Source of the DNA: Salinigranum marinum
GTDB lineage: Archaea > Halobacteriota > Halobacteria > Halobacteriales > Haloferacaceae
Length of the DNA: 64,000 nucleotides
Assembly: GCF_024228675.1 (NCBI RefSeq)
Contig: NZ_CP100461.1
Location: 682,001-746,000 of the forward strand
Reading direction: 5' to 3'
The stretch's first letter is position 1, and every line of letters starts with the position of its first letter. Under the pieces are notes generated by a model, which saw only the letters and a program-made list of their open reading frames with translations, was not told the DNA's origin and did no database searches. This document shows positions 42,458-50,962 of the stretch, piece by piece. The translations under genes and the position numbers were made by a program.

Positions 42458-43096
42458 TCAGGCGCGCACCTCCACGGACGGCCCCATCGTCGTCTTGACG
42501 TAGATGCCGTCGATGTTGAGGGGGCCTTTCTCGAGGTTCGCTTCGAGCCGCCGGATGATGACGTCGATGTTCTCCGCGATCTCGTCGGCGGACATGTCCT
42601 GTGCACCCACGCGGGTGTGGAACGTCCGGCGGTCACGAGATCGCAGTTGGACCGTGTTCTTCATCCGGTTGACGGTCTCGACGACGTCGTCGTCGGGCTG
42701 CAGCGGCGTCGGCATCTTGCCGCGCGGCCCGAGGACGGTCCCGAGATAGCGCCCGATATCTTGCATCATCGACGCCTCGGCAACGAAGAAGTCCGTTTCG
42801 TTGGCGAGGTCCTTCGCGGCGTCAGTGTCGTCACCGAGGTCTTCGAGGTCGTCCCCCGAGAGCACCTCGTCGGCGACGTCTTCAGCGCGCAGCGCCGTCT
42901 CGCCGGACGCGAACACCACAATTTTGGTGTCCTGTCCGGTCCCGGCAGGGAGGACGACGCTCTCGTCGACGCGGTTCGCTGGATCGTTTAAGTCAAGATC
43001 GCGCAGGTTGATGGCGAGGTCAACCGTCTCGCGGAAGTTGCGAGGCGGAGCCTCGTCGAGTGCGCGTGAGACTGCTTCGACTATCGTATCTGCCAT
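42458..43096 (-). CDS. rpl1: 50S ribosomal protein L1
   Basis: 212-aa L1-stalk protein; also a translational repressor in archaea that binds a copy of its rRNA site in its own m[21 protein letters not shown], the [18 protein letters not shown] and the [19 protein letters not shown] segments are classical. Strong Shine-Dalgarno sequence (GGAGGTGA) 4 nt before the ATG and a structured leader suggest translational control. Confidence 0.97.
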   Translation of the reverse strand: MADTIVEAVSRALDEAPPRNFRETVDLAINLRDLDLNDPANRVDESVVLPAGTGQDTKIVVFASGETALRAEDVADEVLSGDDLEDLGDDTDAAKDLANETDFFVAEASMMQDIGRYLGTVLGPRGKMPTPLQPDDDVVETVNRMKNTVQLRSRDRRTFHTRVGAQDMSADEIAENIDVIIRRLEANLEKGPLNIDGIYVKTTMGPSVEVRA

Positions 43097-43190
43097 TATT
43101 CACCTCCGTAGTACGCAGGATCTGCTCCTACGGGTCAGTGACACAGGCGATGCCTGTCTCATCGGAAAGTGGACGATGCCGGACTTAAAC
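43097..43190 (-). promoter_or_regulatory. rpl1-rpl10-rpl12 promoter and structured leader with probable L1-binding site
   Basis: TTTAAG TATA element at about 43184-43190 predicts a start near 43165 and a leader of about 70 nt. The leader contains GATGAG (43158-43163), part of the L1 site of 23S rRNA, next to hairpin ACAGGC/GCCTGT (43143-43157), then a CGTAG/CTACG hairpin and Shine-Dalgarno GGAGGTG (43101-43107). Shimmin and Dennis described a similar leader in Halobacterium cutirubrum. Confidence 0.7.
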
Positions 43191-43333
43191 CCGTCGAAGC
43201 GAGAGCGTGCGAAAAAGCCGAATTCGGACGGTTCGAGGCGTGATACCGATCCACAGGGGCAGCGTGGCTCCGCTTCGGTCGCGTGTGAGTCCAAGTCCGC
43301 CACGCTTTTTCATCCGTCCGGCGATCCCGAGCC

Positions 43334-43639
43334 ATGGACGAACAACGACGGGTGGCCGCGTTCGTCGACCGACACGGACTGGAGACACCACCCGAGTTCA
43401 GACTGCTGGATCTCACGTCCGAACTCGGGGAACTGGCGAAGAACGCGACCGAGTCGACCGGCTACGGCGACGATCCCGGCGGACTGACGCTCGAATCCGA
43501 CGAGGTCGGCGACGCACTCTTCGCGCTGCTCGCACTCGCCGAGTCGGTCGACGTCGACGCGGGCGAGGCGCTCGACGAGGCGCTCTCGAAGTACGACGCC
43601 CGGCTGTCCGAAAAGGAGACCCCCGCCTCCGGGGAGTGA
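43334..43639 (+). CDS. MazG-like nucleotide pyrophosphohydrolase
   Basis: 101-aa all-helical NTP pyrophosphatase of the MazG superfamily. The metal-binding pattern is E-x2-E (LTSELGELAKN, about residue 28) followed by DEVGDALFALLALAES (about 57). Likely a house-cleaning enzyme for odd nucleotides. Short but complete for the single-domain family. Confidence 0.85.
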   Translation: MDEQRRVAAFVDRHGLETPPEFRLLDLTSELGELAKNATESTGYGDDPGGLTLESDEVGDALFALLALAESVDVDAGEALDEALSKYDARLSEKETPASGE

Positions 43640-43697
43640 CGACGCGAGCGAAGCGAGCGACCGTACCTTCTTTTCACGGCCGCGGAAACGACTGGCC

Positions 43698-44486
43698 ATG
43701 GCCACGACCGACAGCGACGATATCGGGGAGATCGAGACCGTCGCCCGGGCGGCCGTCCTGGCGGGCGGTGCGGAGCTCCGTCGACGGTTCCGTGCCGGCG
43801 ACGAAGATGGGGAGTACGGCTCCTACGACGTGAAAGCCGCCGCCGACGAGGCTGCCGAGGCGCGGATGCTCCCTGTCATCCGACGTGCGTTCCCCGACCA
43901 CGCCGTGTTCGCCGAGGAAGCCGGCGAGTTCGCCGGCACCGGACCCTACCGCTGGATCATCGATCCCCTCGACGGGACGAACGACTTCGCCACCGGACTC
44001 CCAACGTTCGCCGCCTCGGTGGCCGTGCTCCGGGAGGGCACGCCGGCACTGGCGGTCGTCCACCAGCCCGCGACGGACGAGACCTACCTCGCTCGCCGCG
44101 GCTCGGGCGTTCGCTACCAGGGTCGACGCGTGAGTGCCGACACCGACCGGGACGTCGAGACCGCGACGGTGGCGACCATCGTCGGCCGCGACGTGCCCCG
44201 TGATCCCGACCTCGCTCGGGAGGCCGACGACATCCGGGGAGCGGTGGATGACCTCGTCAAACGCGTCATCAGTAGCTGGGCACCGACCGTTCACTCGGGG
44301 CTGTTCGCCCGGGGTCGGCTCCAGGGGGTCGTCCAGTTCCACCCCGACGAGGAGGAGCAGGCCGTCACAGAACTGCTCGCGCGGGAGGCGGGAGCGGTCG
44401 TCCGGCGCGACGGCCCGCGCTCCGTCGCCGCGAGCGACGAGGAGACGCTGGCGGCGCTGTGGGACGCGGTCGATCCCGCGCGGTAG
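43698..44486 (+). CDS. Inositol monophosphatase/fructose-1,6-bisphosphatase family protein
   Basis: 262-aa Mg-dependent phosphatase. AEEAG (about 74) and WIIDPLDGTNDFATG (about 90-104) carry the metal ligands. The third family motif W-D-x-A-A-G is replaced by HPDEEEQAVTELLAREAG, so the substrate-binding Asp is not obvious. Archaeal members act on inositol-1-phosphate and fructose-1,6-bisphosphate; the substrate here cannot be told. Convergent with rpl11. Confidence 0.85.
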   Translation: MATTDSDDIGEIETVARAAVLAGGAELRRRFRAGDEDGEYGSYDVKAAADEAAEARMLPVIRRAFPDHAVFAEEAGEFAGTGPYRWIIDPLDGTNDFATGLPTFAASVAVLREGTPALAVVHQPATDETYLARRGSGVRYQGRRVSADTDRDVETATVATIVGRDVPRDPDLAREADDIRGAVDDLVKRVISSWAPTVHSGLFARGRLQGVVQFHPDEEEQAVTELLAREAGAVVRRDGPRSVAASDEETLAALWDAVDPAR

Positions 44487-44555
44487 TCAGACAGCCGTCG
44501 CTTCCGCGGCGAACACACCGAAAACTCGCTCCGCTCGCGCTCGAGCGTTCGTCGC

Positions 44556-45044
44556 CTACGCTTCTGCTTCGGCGACGAACATCTCGTCGTACTCGCCGCC
44601 GTCGAGCCGTTCCTTGAACTCGCGGGGGTTGTTGCCCTCGATCGTGACGCCGAGGGAGGTACAGGTTCCAACGACCTCCTTCGCGGCGTTCTTGAGGTCG
44701 TACGAGAGCAGGTCAGACTGCTTCTGCTTCGCGATCTTCTTCACCTGATCGACGGAGAGGTCGGCGACGAACTCCTTCTGGGGCTCGCCGGAGCCCGTGT
44801 CGAAGCCGGCCTCGTCCTTGATCAGCGCTGCCGTCGGCGGCACGCCGACTTCGATGGTGAAAGAGCCGTCGTCGTCGTACTCGACGGTGACGGGGACCTC
44901 CATCCCGTCGAAGGCGGCGGTCTGGTCGTTGATCTCGCTCACGACGTCCTGAACGTTGACGGGCGTCGGCCCCAGCTCGGGACCGAGCGGCGGGCCAGGA
45001 TTGGCCTCGCCGCCGGGAACGAGCACTTCGATAGTTCCGGCCAT
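44556..45044 (-). CDS. rpl11: 50S ribosomal protein L11
   Basis: 162-aa protein binding the GTPase-centre rRNA. GPPLGPELGPTPVNVQDVVSEIN near residue 17 and the C-terminal RNA-binding domain (SDLLSYDLKNAAKEVVGTCTSLGVTIEG) are diagnostic. Encoded separately from rpl1-rpl10-rpl12 with its own TATA element (45067-45074), the usual haloarchaeal layout. Confidence 0.97.
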   Translation of the reverse strand: MAGTIEVLVPGGEANPGPPLGPELGPTPVNVQDVVSEINDQTAAFDGMEVPVTVEYDDDGSFTIEVGVPPTAALIKDEAGFDTGSGEPQKEFVADLSVDQVKKIAKQKQSDLLSYDLKNAAKEVVGTCTSLGVTIEGNNPREFKERLDGGEYDEMFVAEAEA

Positions 45045-45066
45045 GTCTACTCGGACCCGCCAGCGA

Positions 45067-45074
45067 CCTTTAAC
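45067..45074 (-). promoter_or_regulatory. rpl11 promoter
   Basis: GTTAAAGG on the minus strand, 23-30 nt before the ATG. Confidence 0.55.
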
Positions 45075-45132
45075 GGTTTTCTTTCCCGTCGCCCCCGTGT
45101 GAGCCCGAAACAGGGGGATTGCGACGGGTGCG

Positions 45133-45438
45133 TCACTCCCCGCTCTCTTCGTCCGGCGTCCCCCTGCCCTCGATCTGTGATTCCACCCACGCGTGGTGAT
45201 CGAGCAACCGCCGTCGTCCCGCCTCGGTGAGCGCGTACCGGTCCGCGAGGCCGTCCTGCGCGCGAGAGAGGAAGCCACCGTCGACGAGTGCCGCCAGCGC
45301 ACCGTGGAACGTCTTCGGCTTGATTCGGTCGTCGTAGTGTCGTTCGAGCGCCGCCTTCGCCTGTTGGCCGGTCGGGTCGTCGAGTCCGGCAACGATGACG
45401 CAGATGTCGCGCCGGAGTCCGCTCTGGAGCCACCGCAT
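45133..45438 (-). CDS. PadR/PhiH1-like winged-helix regulator
   Basis: 101-aa DNA-binding protein. The winged HTH spans residues 5-75 (LRRDICVIVAGLDDPTGQQAKAALERHYDDRI, then KTFHGALAALVDGGFL and a basic wing ending YALTEAGRRRLLDHH). Similar to haloarchaeal PadR/PhiH1-type repressors. ATG at 45438 begins the homology. No obvious target gene is adjacent other than rpl11. Confidence 0.75.
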   Translation of the reverse strand: MRWLQSGLRRDICVIVAGLDDPTGQQAKAALERHYDDRIKPKTFHGALAALVDGGFLSRAQDGLADRYALTEAGRRRLLDHHAWVESQIEGRGTPDEESGE

Positions 45439-45732
45439 GCCGGGGGGTTCCGCACCGTGAGTCAAAGGTGTGGCTGTCCGCGTTCGTCGGGCGAACTGAG
45501 CCGCCGAGGCCTGCCGGTCGGTGAGCGGGCTCTGCCTCGTTTGCACCTCACGCTGGGAACGGAGTACGGCACACGGGCGCGGTGAGCGGCCTCCCCCTCG
45601 CCAGCCGTCGGCTCGAAGCGGCTCCGCCGCTCCGGGGACGTAGCTTCACCGCCCTGACGATCGTCTCGCCGCCTTCTCCACCCCGGAACCGGTCGCCGTC
45701 TGTGCCGAACAGCCCACGCCGCGGCGGCGCGG
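45439..45732. other. Intergenic region without a recognised gene
   Basis: 294 bp between the HTH gene and the M42 peptidase gene. The first 30 nt contain a CCTTTGAC-like promoter for the HTH gene. No RNA fold or repeat is evident in the rest. Confidence 0.45.
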
Positions 45733-46797
45733 TCAGATCCTCACGGAGAAGTCGTCGTACTCGCCGGCGGCGTCGGCCACCTCGGCCAACAGCGCGACCG
45801 TCGCGTCGAGGTCGTCGGTGTCGACCACCTCGACGGGCGTGTGCATGTAGCGGTTCGGGATCCCCACGTTCACGGCCGGGATCCCCGACCGCGAGGTGTA
45901 GAAGGCGTCGGCGTCTGTCCCGGTCCGGACGCCGGTCGCCTGCAACTGGGCGTCGACGCCGGCCGCGTCGGCGGCGTCGCACAACAGGTCGACGAGCACC
46001 GGATGGTTAGTGCTCCCTCGGGAGACGACCGGCCCGCAGCCGAGCTCCACCGGCCCGCTTCGGTCGCCCGACACCGCTGGCGTGTCGGTCGCGTGGGTGA
46101 CGTCGAGCGCCACGACGGCGTCGGGGTCGAGGTCGTAGCCGACCATCCGCGCCCCCTGCAGGCCGACCTCCTCCTGAACGGTCGAGATGGCGTAGACGGT
46201 CGCGTCGACGCCCGAATCGGCCGCCAGGCGGAGTCCTTCGGCGGCCACCCAGACGCCGACGCGGTTGTCGATGCCGCGGGCCGAAAGCCGCGTGCCCTGG
46301 AGGGCCTGCAGTCCGCTGGAGAAGGTCACGGGGTCGCCGATCCGGACCAGCGACCGGGCCTCCTCGGCGTCCGTCGCGCCCACGTCGACGAACTGCGCTT
46401 CGAGGTCGTCGTACGTCTCGTCGTCGCGCTCGCGGAGGTGGATCGCCGCCTGCCCGACGACGCCCGGAACCGGGCCCTCGTCCGCGTGGATCGTCACGTG
46501 CTGCCCCTTCGAGACGGTCCGGTCGGCACCGCCGATGGGGCCGATCCGGAGGAAGCCGTCGTCGGTAACGTCGCGCACGATGAAGCCGATCTCGTCGACG
46601 TGACCGCTGAAGGCGATCTCGGGACCGGCGCCGTCGCCGTCGACGACCGCGACGGCGTTGCCGTAGGCGTCCGTCCACACGTCGTCGGCGATCCCCGAGA
46701 CGTAGTCGAGCCAGACCCGCTGGCCCCGGCTCTCGAACCCCGACGGGCTGTGGGTAGTCAGGAGTTCGTCGAGGAACCCCCGTGGCGTGGCGTCCAT
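45733..46797 (-). CDS. M42 family metallopeptidase (glutamyl aminopeptidase-like)
   Basis: 354-aa co-catalytic zinc aminopeptidase, usually a dodecameric (TET) complex degrading short peptides. Ligands and catalytic residues visible are SGHVDEIGF (His, about residue 67), IDNRVG (Asp, about 178), QEEVGLQGA (catalytic Glu pair, about 214), ALDVTHATDTP (Asp, about 238) and the final His in NRYMHTPVEV (about 316). Normal length. Single gene. Confidence 0.92.
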   Translation of the reverse strand: MDATPRGFLDELLTTHSPSGFESRGQRVWLDYVSGIADDVWTDAYGNAVAVVDGDGAGPEIAFSGHVDEIGFIVRDVTDDGFLRIGPIGGADRTVSKGQHVTIHADEGPVPGVVGQAAIHLRERDDETYDDLEAQFVDVGATDAEEARSLVRIGDPVTFSSGLQALQGTRLSARGIDNRVGVWVAAEGLRLAADSGVDATVYAISTVQEEVGLQGARMVGYDLDPDAVVALDVTHATDTPAVSGDRSGPVELGCGPVVSRGSTNHPVLVDLLCDAADAAGVDAQLQATGVRTGTDADAFYTSRSGIPAVNVGIPNRYMHTPVEVVDTDDLDATVALLAEVADAAGEYDDFSVRI

Positions 46798-46901
46798 GGA
46801 CGCTACCGGTGGACGGCCCCCGAATAAGCGTTGCCCTCGGTGTGCGACCCGTGGAGAGAGCCGTCACAACGTTGATACCTGTCCTCGTCGTCTACGTTCG
46901 C

Positions 46902-47246
46902 ATGGACAAGTTCACACTGTTCGAACTACACGTTCACGACGGCATGGAGTTCAGCGCGACCAACACCGCACCCGCCATCGGTGGTGCCGACGACGAGGTG
47001 GCCGAGGAGGAGTACGAGGAACTCGAGGCGTCGGTCGAGGAGGGCGACGCCGAGTCGGCCGACGAGGACGCCGGTCGGAGCGTCGGTCCCGTCAGCCTGC
47101 TCGTGGGGCTCGTCGTCCTCGCCGCGCTCGCCTTCGCGATCCGGAAGTTCCGGGGCGACGACACCGACCTCGAGGTCGCCGAACTCGACGACCTCACGGA
47201 GGCCACCGAGGGGTTGGACGAAGAGGAAGCCGAGCCCGAACACTGA
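46902..47246 (+). CDS. Small acidic single-pass membrane protein
   Basis: 114-aa protein. N-terminal MDKFTLFELHVHDGMEFSA is followed by a very acidic stretch, one membrane helix at residues 64-82 (VSLLVGLVVLAALAFAIRKF) and an acidic C-terminal tail. No enzymatic motif. It is separated by zero bases from the decarboxylase-like gene downstream, so the two are probably one operon. Not recognised. Confidence 0.65.
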   Translation: MDKFTLFELHVHDGMEFSATNTAPAIGGADDEVAEEEYEELEASVEEGDAESADEDAGRSVGPVSLLVGLVVLAALAFAIRKFRGDDTDLEVAELDDLTEATEGLDEEEAEPEH

Positions 47247-47969
47247 ATGGGCACAGGCGAACCCGCCGCACGTCGCCTCTCGACCGGACACGACGTCACG
47301 CTGCCGCTGTCCTGTCGCGCCCGGCTCGGGGGGAGTGTCTTCGCGGCCGACTGGTCGCCGCTCCGCGCGGCGTTGCCCGACGACCTGACGCCGATCCGGC
47401 TCGGCCCGCGCCGCGGTGCCGTCGCGGTCGTCGGCATCGACTACCACGCGGTCGGTTCGCTCGACCCGTACCGTGAGTTCGCCGTCGTCGTTCCCGTCGC
47501 CGACAGCGGCGTCGCGGGCGTCCCGGCCACGCTCTCGGGCGTCGGCGGCTACGTCGTCGACCTTCCGGTGACGACAGAACCCGCCCGCGCGCTCGGCGAC
47601 GTGTGGGGCTTCCCCAAGTCGGTGACCGACGTCGACGTCGAGGCCACGCCGCGGACCGTCGACGTGGCGGTCGCGGACGACGGCCGGCCGGACGTCGAAC
47701 TATCGGTCGACGTGGGGGACGCCCCTGCCCGCCGGTTTCGTCGGCGACTCACGGCCTACGCGCATCTCGACGGCCGCCTCGTCCGCATCCCGATCGACCT
47801 CGACGCCGAGGTCCGCTACGCCCGGGGCGGCAGCGGGGTCCGGCTCGGGCGCGGGCGCGGCCGCTACGCCGCGGTGTTGCGCGACCTCGGTGTCGACCCG
47901 CGGGTGTACGCCCGGTTCGTCGCCTCGCACGCAACCGCCGAGATCCATCCGCCCCGGGACGCCGGCTGA
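47247..47969 (+). CDS. Acetoacetate decarboxylase-fold protein
   Basis: 240-aa member of the acetoacetate decarboxylase superfamily (ADC). GDVWGFPKSVTDVDVE (about residue 115-130) matches the G-x-P-K region carrying the Schiff-base lysine (K in FPKS). Homologs include decarboxylases and enzymes of unknown reactions. The ATG follows the preceding stop directly. Substrate not deducible. Confidence 0.78.
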   Translation: MGTGEPAARRLSTGHDVTLPLSCRARLGGSVFAADWSPLRAALPDDLTPIRLGPRRGAVAVVGIDYHAVGSLDPYREFAVVVPVADSGVAGVPATLSGVGGYVVDLPVTTEPARALGDVWGFPKSVTDVDVEATPRTVDVAVADDGRPDVELSVDVGDAPARRFRRRLTAYAHLDGRLVRIPIDLDAEVRYARGGSGVRLGRGRGRYAAVLRDLGVDPRVYARFVASHATAEIHPPRDAG

Positions 47970-48067
47970 CCGGCGCGTTCGGAGTCAGCGACGAGACCGG
48001 CATCGACCGCGCTATCGCCGACCCGGAATCGGCCACCCTTTTTGTCCACCGCTGTCCATCACCGGCC

Positions 48068-49123
48068 ATGACCGTTTCGAGCGCCCCCGGGAAGGTGTAT
48101 CTCTTCGGGGAGCATGCCGTCGTCTACGGCGAACCGGCCGTCCCCTGTGCGATCGAGCGCCGGGCGCGGGTCGACGTCGAGGCACGGGCGGACGACCACG
48201 TACGCGTCCGGGCGGCGGATCTGAGCCTCGACGGGTTCACCGTCGAGTACACCGGATCGACCGACGGCCGTCCGGACGTCGACGTCCCCCGGCCGCTGGT
48301 GGACGCCGCGATGGGGTACGTCGACGCCGCCGTCGACCAGGCGCGCGACGCCGCCGACGCGCCCGACGCCGGCTTCGACATCGTCGTCGAGAGCGACATC
48401 CCGCTGGGTGCGGGGCTGGGGTCGTCGGCGGCGGTCGTCGTCGCCGGGATCGACGCCGCGACGCGCGAACTCGGCCACGAACTCGCGCCCGAGGAACTGG
48501 CCGACCGCGCCTTTCGCGCGGAGTACGAGGTCCAAGACGGCCAGGCCTCCCGGGCGGACACGTTCTGCTCGGCGATGGGCGGTGCCGTCCGGGTCGAAGG
48601 CGACGACTGCCGGGCGATCGAGACGCCCTCGCTTCCCTTCGTCGTCGGCTTCGACGGGGGTGCGGGCGACACCGGCGAACTCGTCGCGGGCGTCCGCCGC
48701 CTCCGCGAGGAGTACGAGTTCGCCGCCGACACGGTCGAGAGCATCGGCGACATCGTCCGGCGCGGCGAGGAACTGCTCCGCGCCGCCGACCCTGACGCGC
48801 CCCCGACCGAGGAGCTCCTCGTGGAACTCGGCCGGCTCATGGACTTCGACCACGGCCTCCTCGAAGCGCTCGGCGTCTCCTCGCGCTCGCTGGACGCGAT
48901 GGTCTGGGCCGCCCGCGACGCCGGCGCGCACGGCGCGAAGCTGACCGGCGCGGGCGGCGGCGGCTGTATCGTCGCGCTCGACTCGACGCCCGGGTCCCGC
49001 ACCGCGTTGCGGTTCACCCCGGGCTGCGAGGACGCCTTCCAGGCCGAACTCGCGACCGAGGGCGTGCGGGTCGGAGACGCCGGGGACGCGAAGGGCGACG
49101 GCCCCGCGGGTGCGGCGCGATGA
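48068..49123 (+). CDS. mvk: Mevalonate kinase
   Basis: 351-aa GHMP kinase phosphorylating mevalonate in isoprenoid synthesis. The substrate-binding SAPGKVYLFGEHAVVYGEPA (residues 5-24), the ATP-binding PLGAGLGSSAAVVVAG (about 114) and the C-terminal GAKLTGAGGGGCIVAL (about 295) motifs are complete. Its stop overlaps the ipk start (ATGA), so both are made together. In archaea the phosphomevalonate dehydratase or decarboxylase route leads to isopentenyl phosphate, used by IPK. Confidence 0.95.
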   Translation: MTVSSAPGKVYLFGEHAVVYGEPAVPCAIERRARVDVEARADDHVRVRAADLSLDGFTVEYTGSTDGRPDVDVPRPLVDAAMGYVDAAVDQARDAADAPDAGFDIVVESDIPLGAGLGSSAAVVVAGIDAATRELGHELAPEELADRAFRAEYEVQDGQASRADTFCSAMGGAVRVEGDDCRAIETPSLPFVVGFDGGAGDTGELVAGVRRLREEYEFAADTVESIGDIVRRGEELLRAADPDAPPTEELLVELGRLMDFDHGLLEALGVSSRSLDAMVWAARDAGAHGAKLTGAGGGGCIVALDSTPGSRTALRFTPGCEDAFQAELATEGVRVGDAGDAKGDGPAGAAR

Positions 49124-49866
49124 CGACGGTGCTCAAACTCGGCGGGAGCGTCGTCACCGAGAAGGACGAACCCGAGAGCGTGGACGAGGCGGCGCTGGCG
49201 CGCACGGCCGACGCGGTCGTCGACGCCGACGTCGGTGACCTCGTCGTCGTCCACGGCGGCGGGTCGTTCGGCCATCACCACGCCGCGACCCACGGCGTCT
49301 CCACGACCGACGGAACCCACGACGCGACGGCCATCGCCGACATCCACGGGGCGATGAAGCGGCTCAACCGCCGCGTCGTCGACGCGCTGCTCGCGCGGGA
49401 CGTCCCCGTGGTGCCCGTCCACCCGCTCTCGCTCTGTGCGCGCGACGAGGAGGGGGCGCTCTCGCTCCCGCACACGTCGGTCGAGACCCTCTTACACGAG
49501 GGGTTCATCCCCGTCCTCCACGGCGACCTCGTCGCTCACGCGGGGGCGGGCACGACGGTCGTCTCGGGCGACGAACTCGTGACGGCGCTGGCGTCGGGTC
49601 TGAACGCCGACCGCGTCGGGATGTGTTCGACCGTTCCGGGGGTGCTCGATTCGGACGGGAGCGTCGTTCCACAAATCGAAGCGTTCGACGACATCGCCGA
49701 CGCGCTCGGCGGCTCCGATTCGACGGACGTCACCGGCGGGATGGCGGCGAAGGTCCGCGCCCTGCTCGCCCTCGGCGCGCCGGCGTTCGTCTTCGGCCCC
49801 GCCGAGTTGGACGCGTTCCTGGCCGGGGCGGACGCCGGGACGCGGATCGAGGGCGACCGGTCGTGA
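49120..49866 (+). CDS. ipk: Isopentenyl phosphate kinase
   Basis: 248-aa amino-acid-kinase fold enzyme turning isopentenyl phosphate into IPP, the last step of the alternative mevalonate pathway. LKLGGSVVTEKD (residues 5-16) and HGGGSFGHHHA with the catalytic His (about residue 55) are present, as are GDL and the C-terminal DVTGGMAAKVRALL. Overlaps mvk by 4 bp. The product feeds IdsA at 7.8 kb. Confidence 0.95.
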   Translation: MTTVLKLGGSVVTEKDEPESVDEAALARTADAVVDADVGDLVVVHGGGSFGHHHAATHGVSTTDGTHDATAIADIHGAMKRLNRRVVDALLARDVPVVPVHPLSLCARDEEGALSLPHTSVETLLHEGFIPVLHGDLVAHAGAGTTVVSGDELVTALASGLNADRVGMCSTVPGVLDSDGSVVPQIEAFDDIADALGGSDSTDVTGGMAAKVRALLALGAPAFVFGPAELDAFLAGADAGTRIEGDRS

Positions 49867-50077
49867 CGGGCGAGCGTATCGGGTCGAGGGATGGCCGCCG
49901 CCGTCGGCGGGCCACTCGGCGTTGCCCTCCTCCGCGTGAGATCGTGCCATCCGGACTTCGACCCAGAGGACCGAGCAGTCGCCCGGGCGGGTGCGGTGCC
50001 ACTGGCGCGCCGCGGTCGCCCCGAGCGGTTCGTTCGCTCGGAGACCCGCTCACGAAGCGTGCGACGTCACGCGCCGT

Positions 50078-50854
50078 TTAGATCTCGAGCCGCAGGCCGT
50101 CTTTCGCCATCCGCACGTCGCCGTCGAACGACCGCTCCACCGAGCGGATCATCTCCGAGTGTTTGCCGCGCGTGTGCGGGTACAGGTGGGTGAGGTAGAC
50201 GCGGTCGACGTCCGTCCCCGATAGCGCCTCGCCGAGCTGCGTCGGCGTGGGGTGGTTCGAGACGTCGACCTCGTCGGGGAACGAACAGTCGTGGGCGAGG
50301 ACGCTCACACCGGACGCGAAGTTCGCCAGCCCGCGGAACGCCTCGCTGTCCCCGCTGAAGACGAACTCGTCGCCGAAGCGGTAGGCGAGACACGGCATCG
50401 AGTGCCGCGTCTCGAACCCCTCGACCGCGAAGCCCGCCACTTCGAACGACTCCGCGCCGACCTCACGAACACGGAGGTCCATCCGCCCCTGCAGGTAGTC
50501 GTGGACCTCGAGGAGACCGTCGACGAGCGCCTTGGTCCCGGCGGGGCCGACGACTTCGAGGTGTTCTTCGCCCGCGAGCCACCGCGCCTTCAAAAGCGCC
50601 ATCAGGTCGGAGACGTGGTCGAGGTGGTGGTGCGTCAGGAGAACGGTCGACACCGCTTCGTAGCCGGCGTCGGTCGCCGACAGTCGGCCGAGCACGCCGC
50701 TCCCGCAGTCGATGAGGAGTCGCCGCGCCCGTCCGTCACCGCCCCCGTCGCCGTCATCGTCGGTCGCGGCCGCGGCCGGTTCGACGAGGATACCGGTCTG
50801 GACACGGTCCGGCGTCGGCATGGCGCTCCCGGTGCCGAGAAAGGTGACGCGCAT
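50078..50854 (-). CDS. RNase Z-like metallo-beta-lactamase fold hydrolase
   Basis: 258-aa MBL-fold protein. FLGTGSAMPTPDR at the start and the zinc-binding LLTHHHLDHVSDL (about residue 75) resemble tRNase Z, followed by AHDCSFPDE (Asp ligand, about 188) and LTHLYPH (about 222). It lacks the flexible arm of true RNase Z, so it may be a tRNase Z homolog or another phosphodiesterase. A short acidic, glycine-rich insert (residues 29-40) is haloarchaea-typical. Confidence 0.8.
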   Translation of the reverse strand: MRVTFLGTGSAMPTPDRVQTGILVEPAAAATDDDGDGGGDGRARRLLIDCGSGVLGRLSATDAGYEAVSTVLLTHHHLDHVSDLMALLKARWLAGEEHLEVVGPAGTKALVDGLLEVHDYLQGRMDLRVREVGAESFEVAGFAVEGFETRHSMPCLAYRFGDEFVFSGDSEAFRGLANFASGVSVLAHDCSFPDEVDVSNHPTPTQLGEALSGTDVDRVYLTHLYPHTRGKHSEMIRSVERSFDGDVRMAKDGLRLEI

Positions 50855-50962
50855 GCGGACTGCTCCGTCGGCGGGGCCGAAAGTCGTTCTGGATGGCGGG
50901 GGGACTCTCGATTCCGAGAACGCGGGAGCAACGTTGATTACCAGTCGTCACAGACGACTTTC

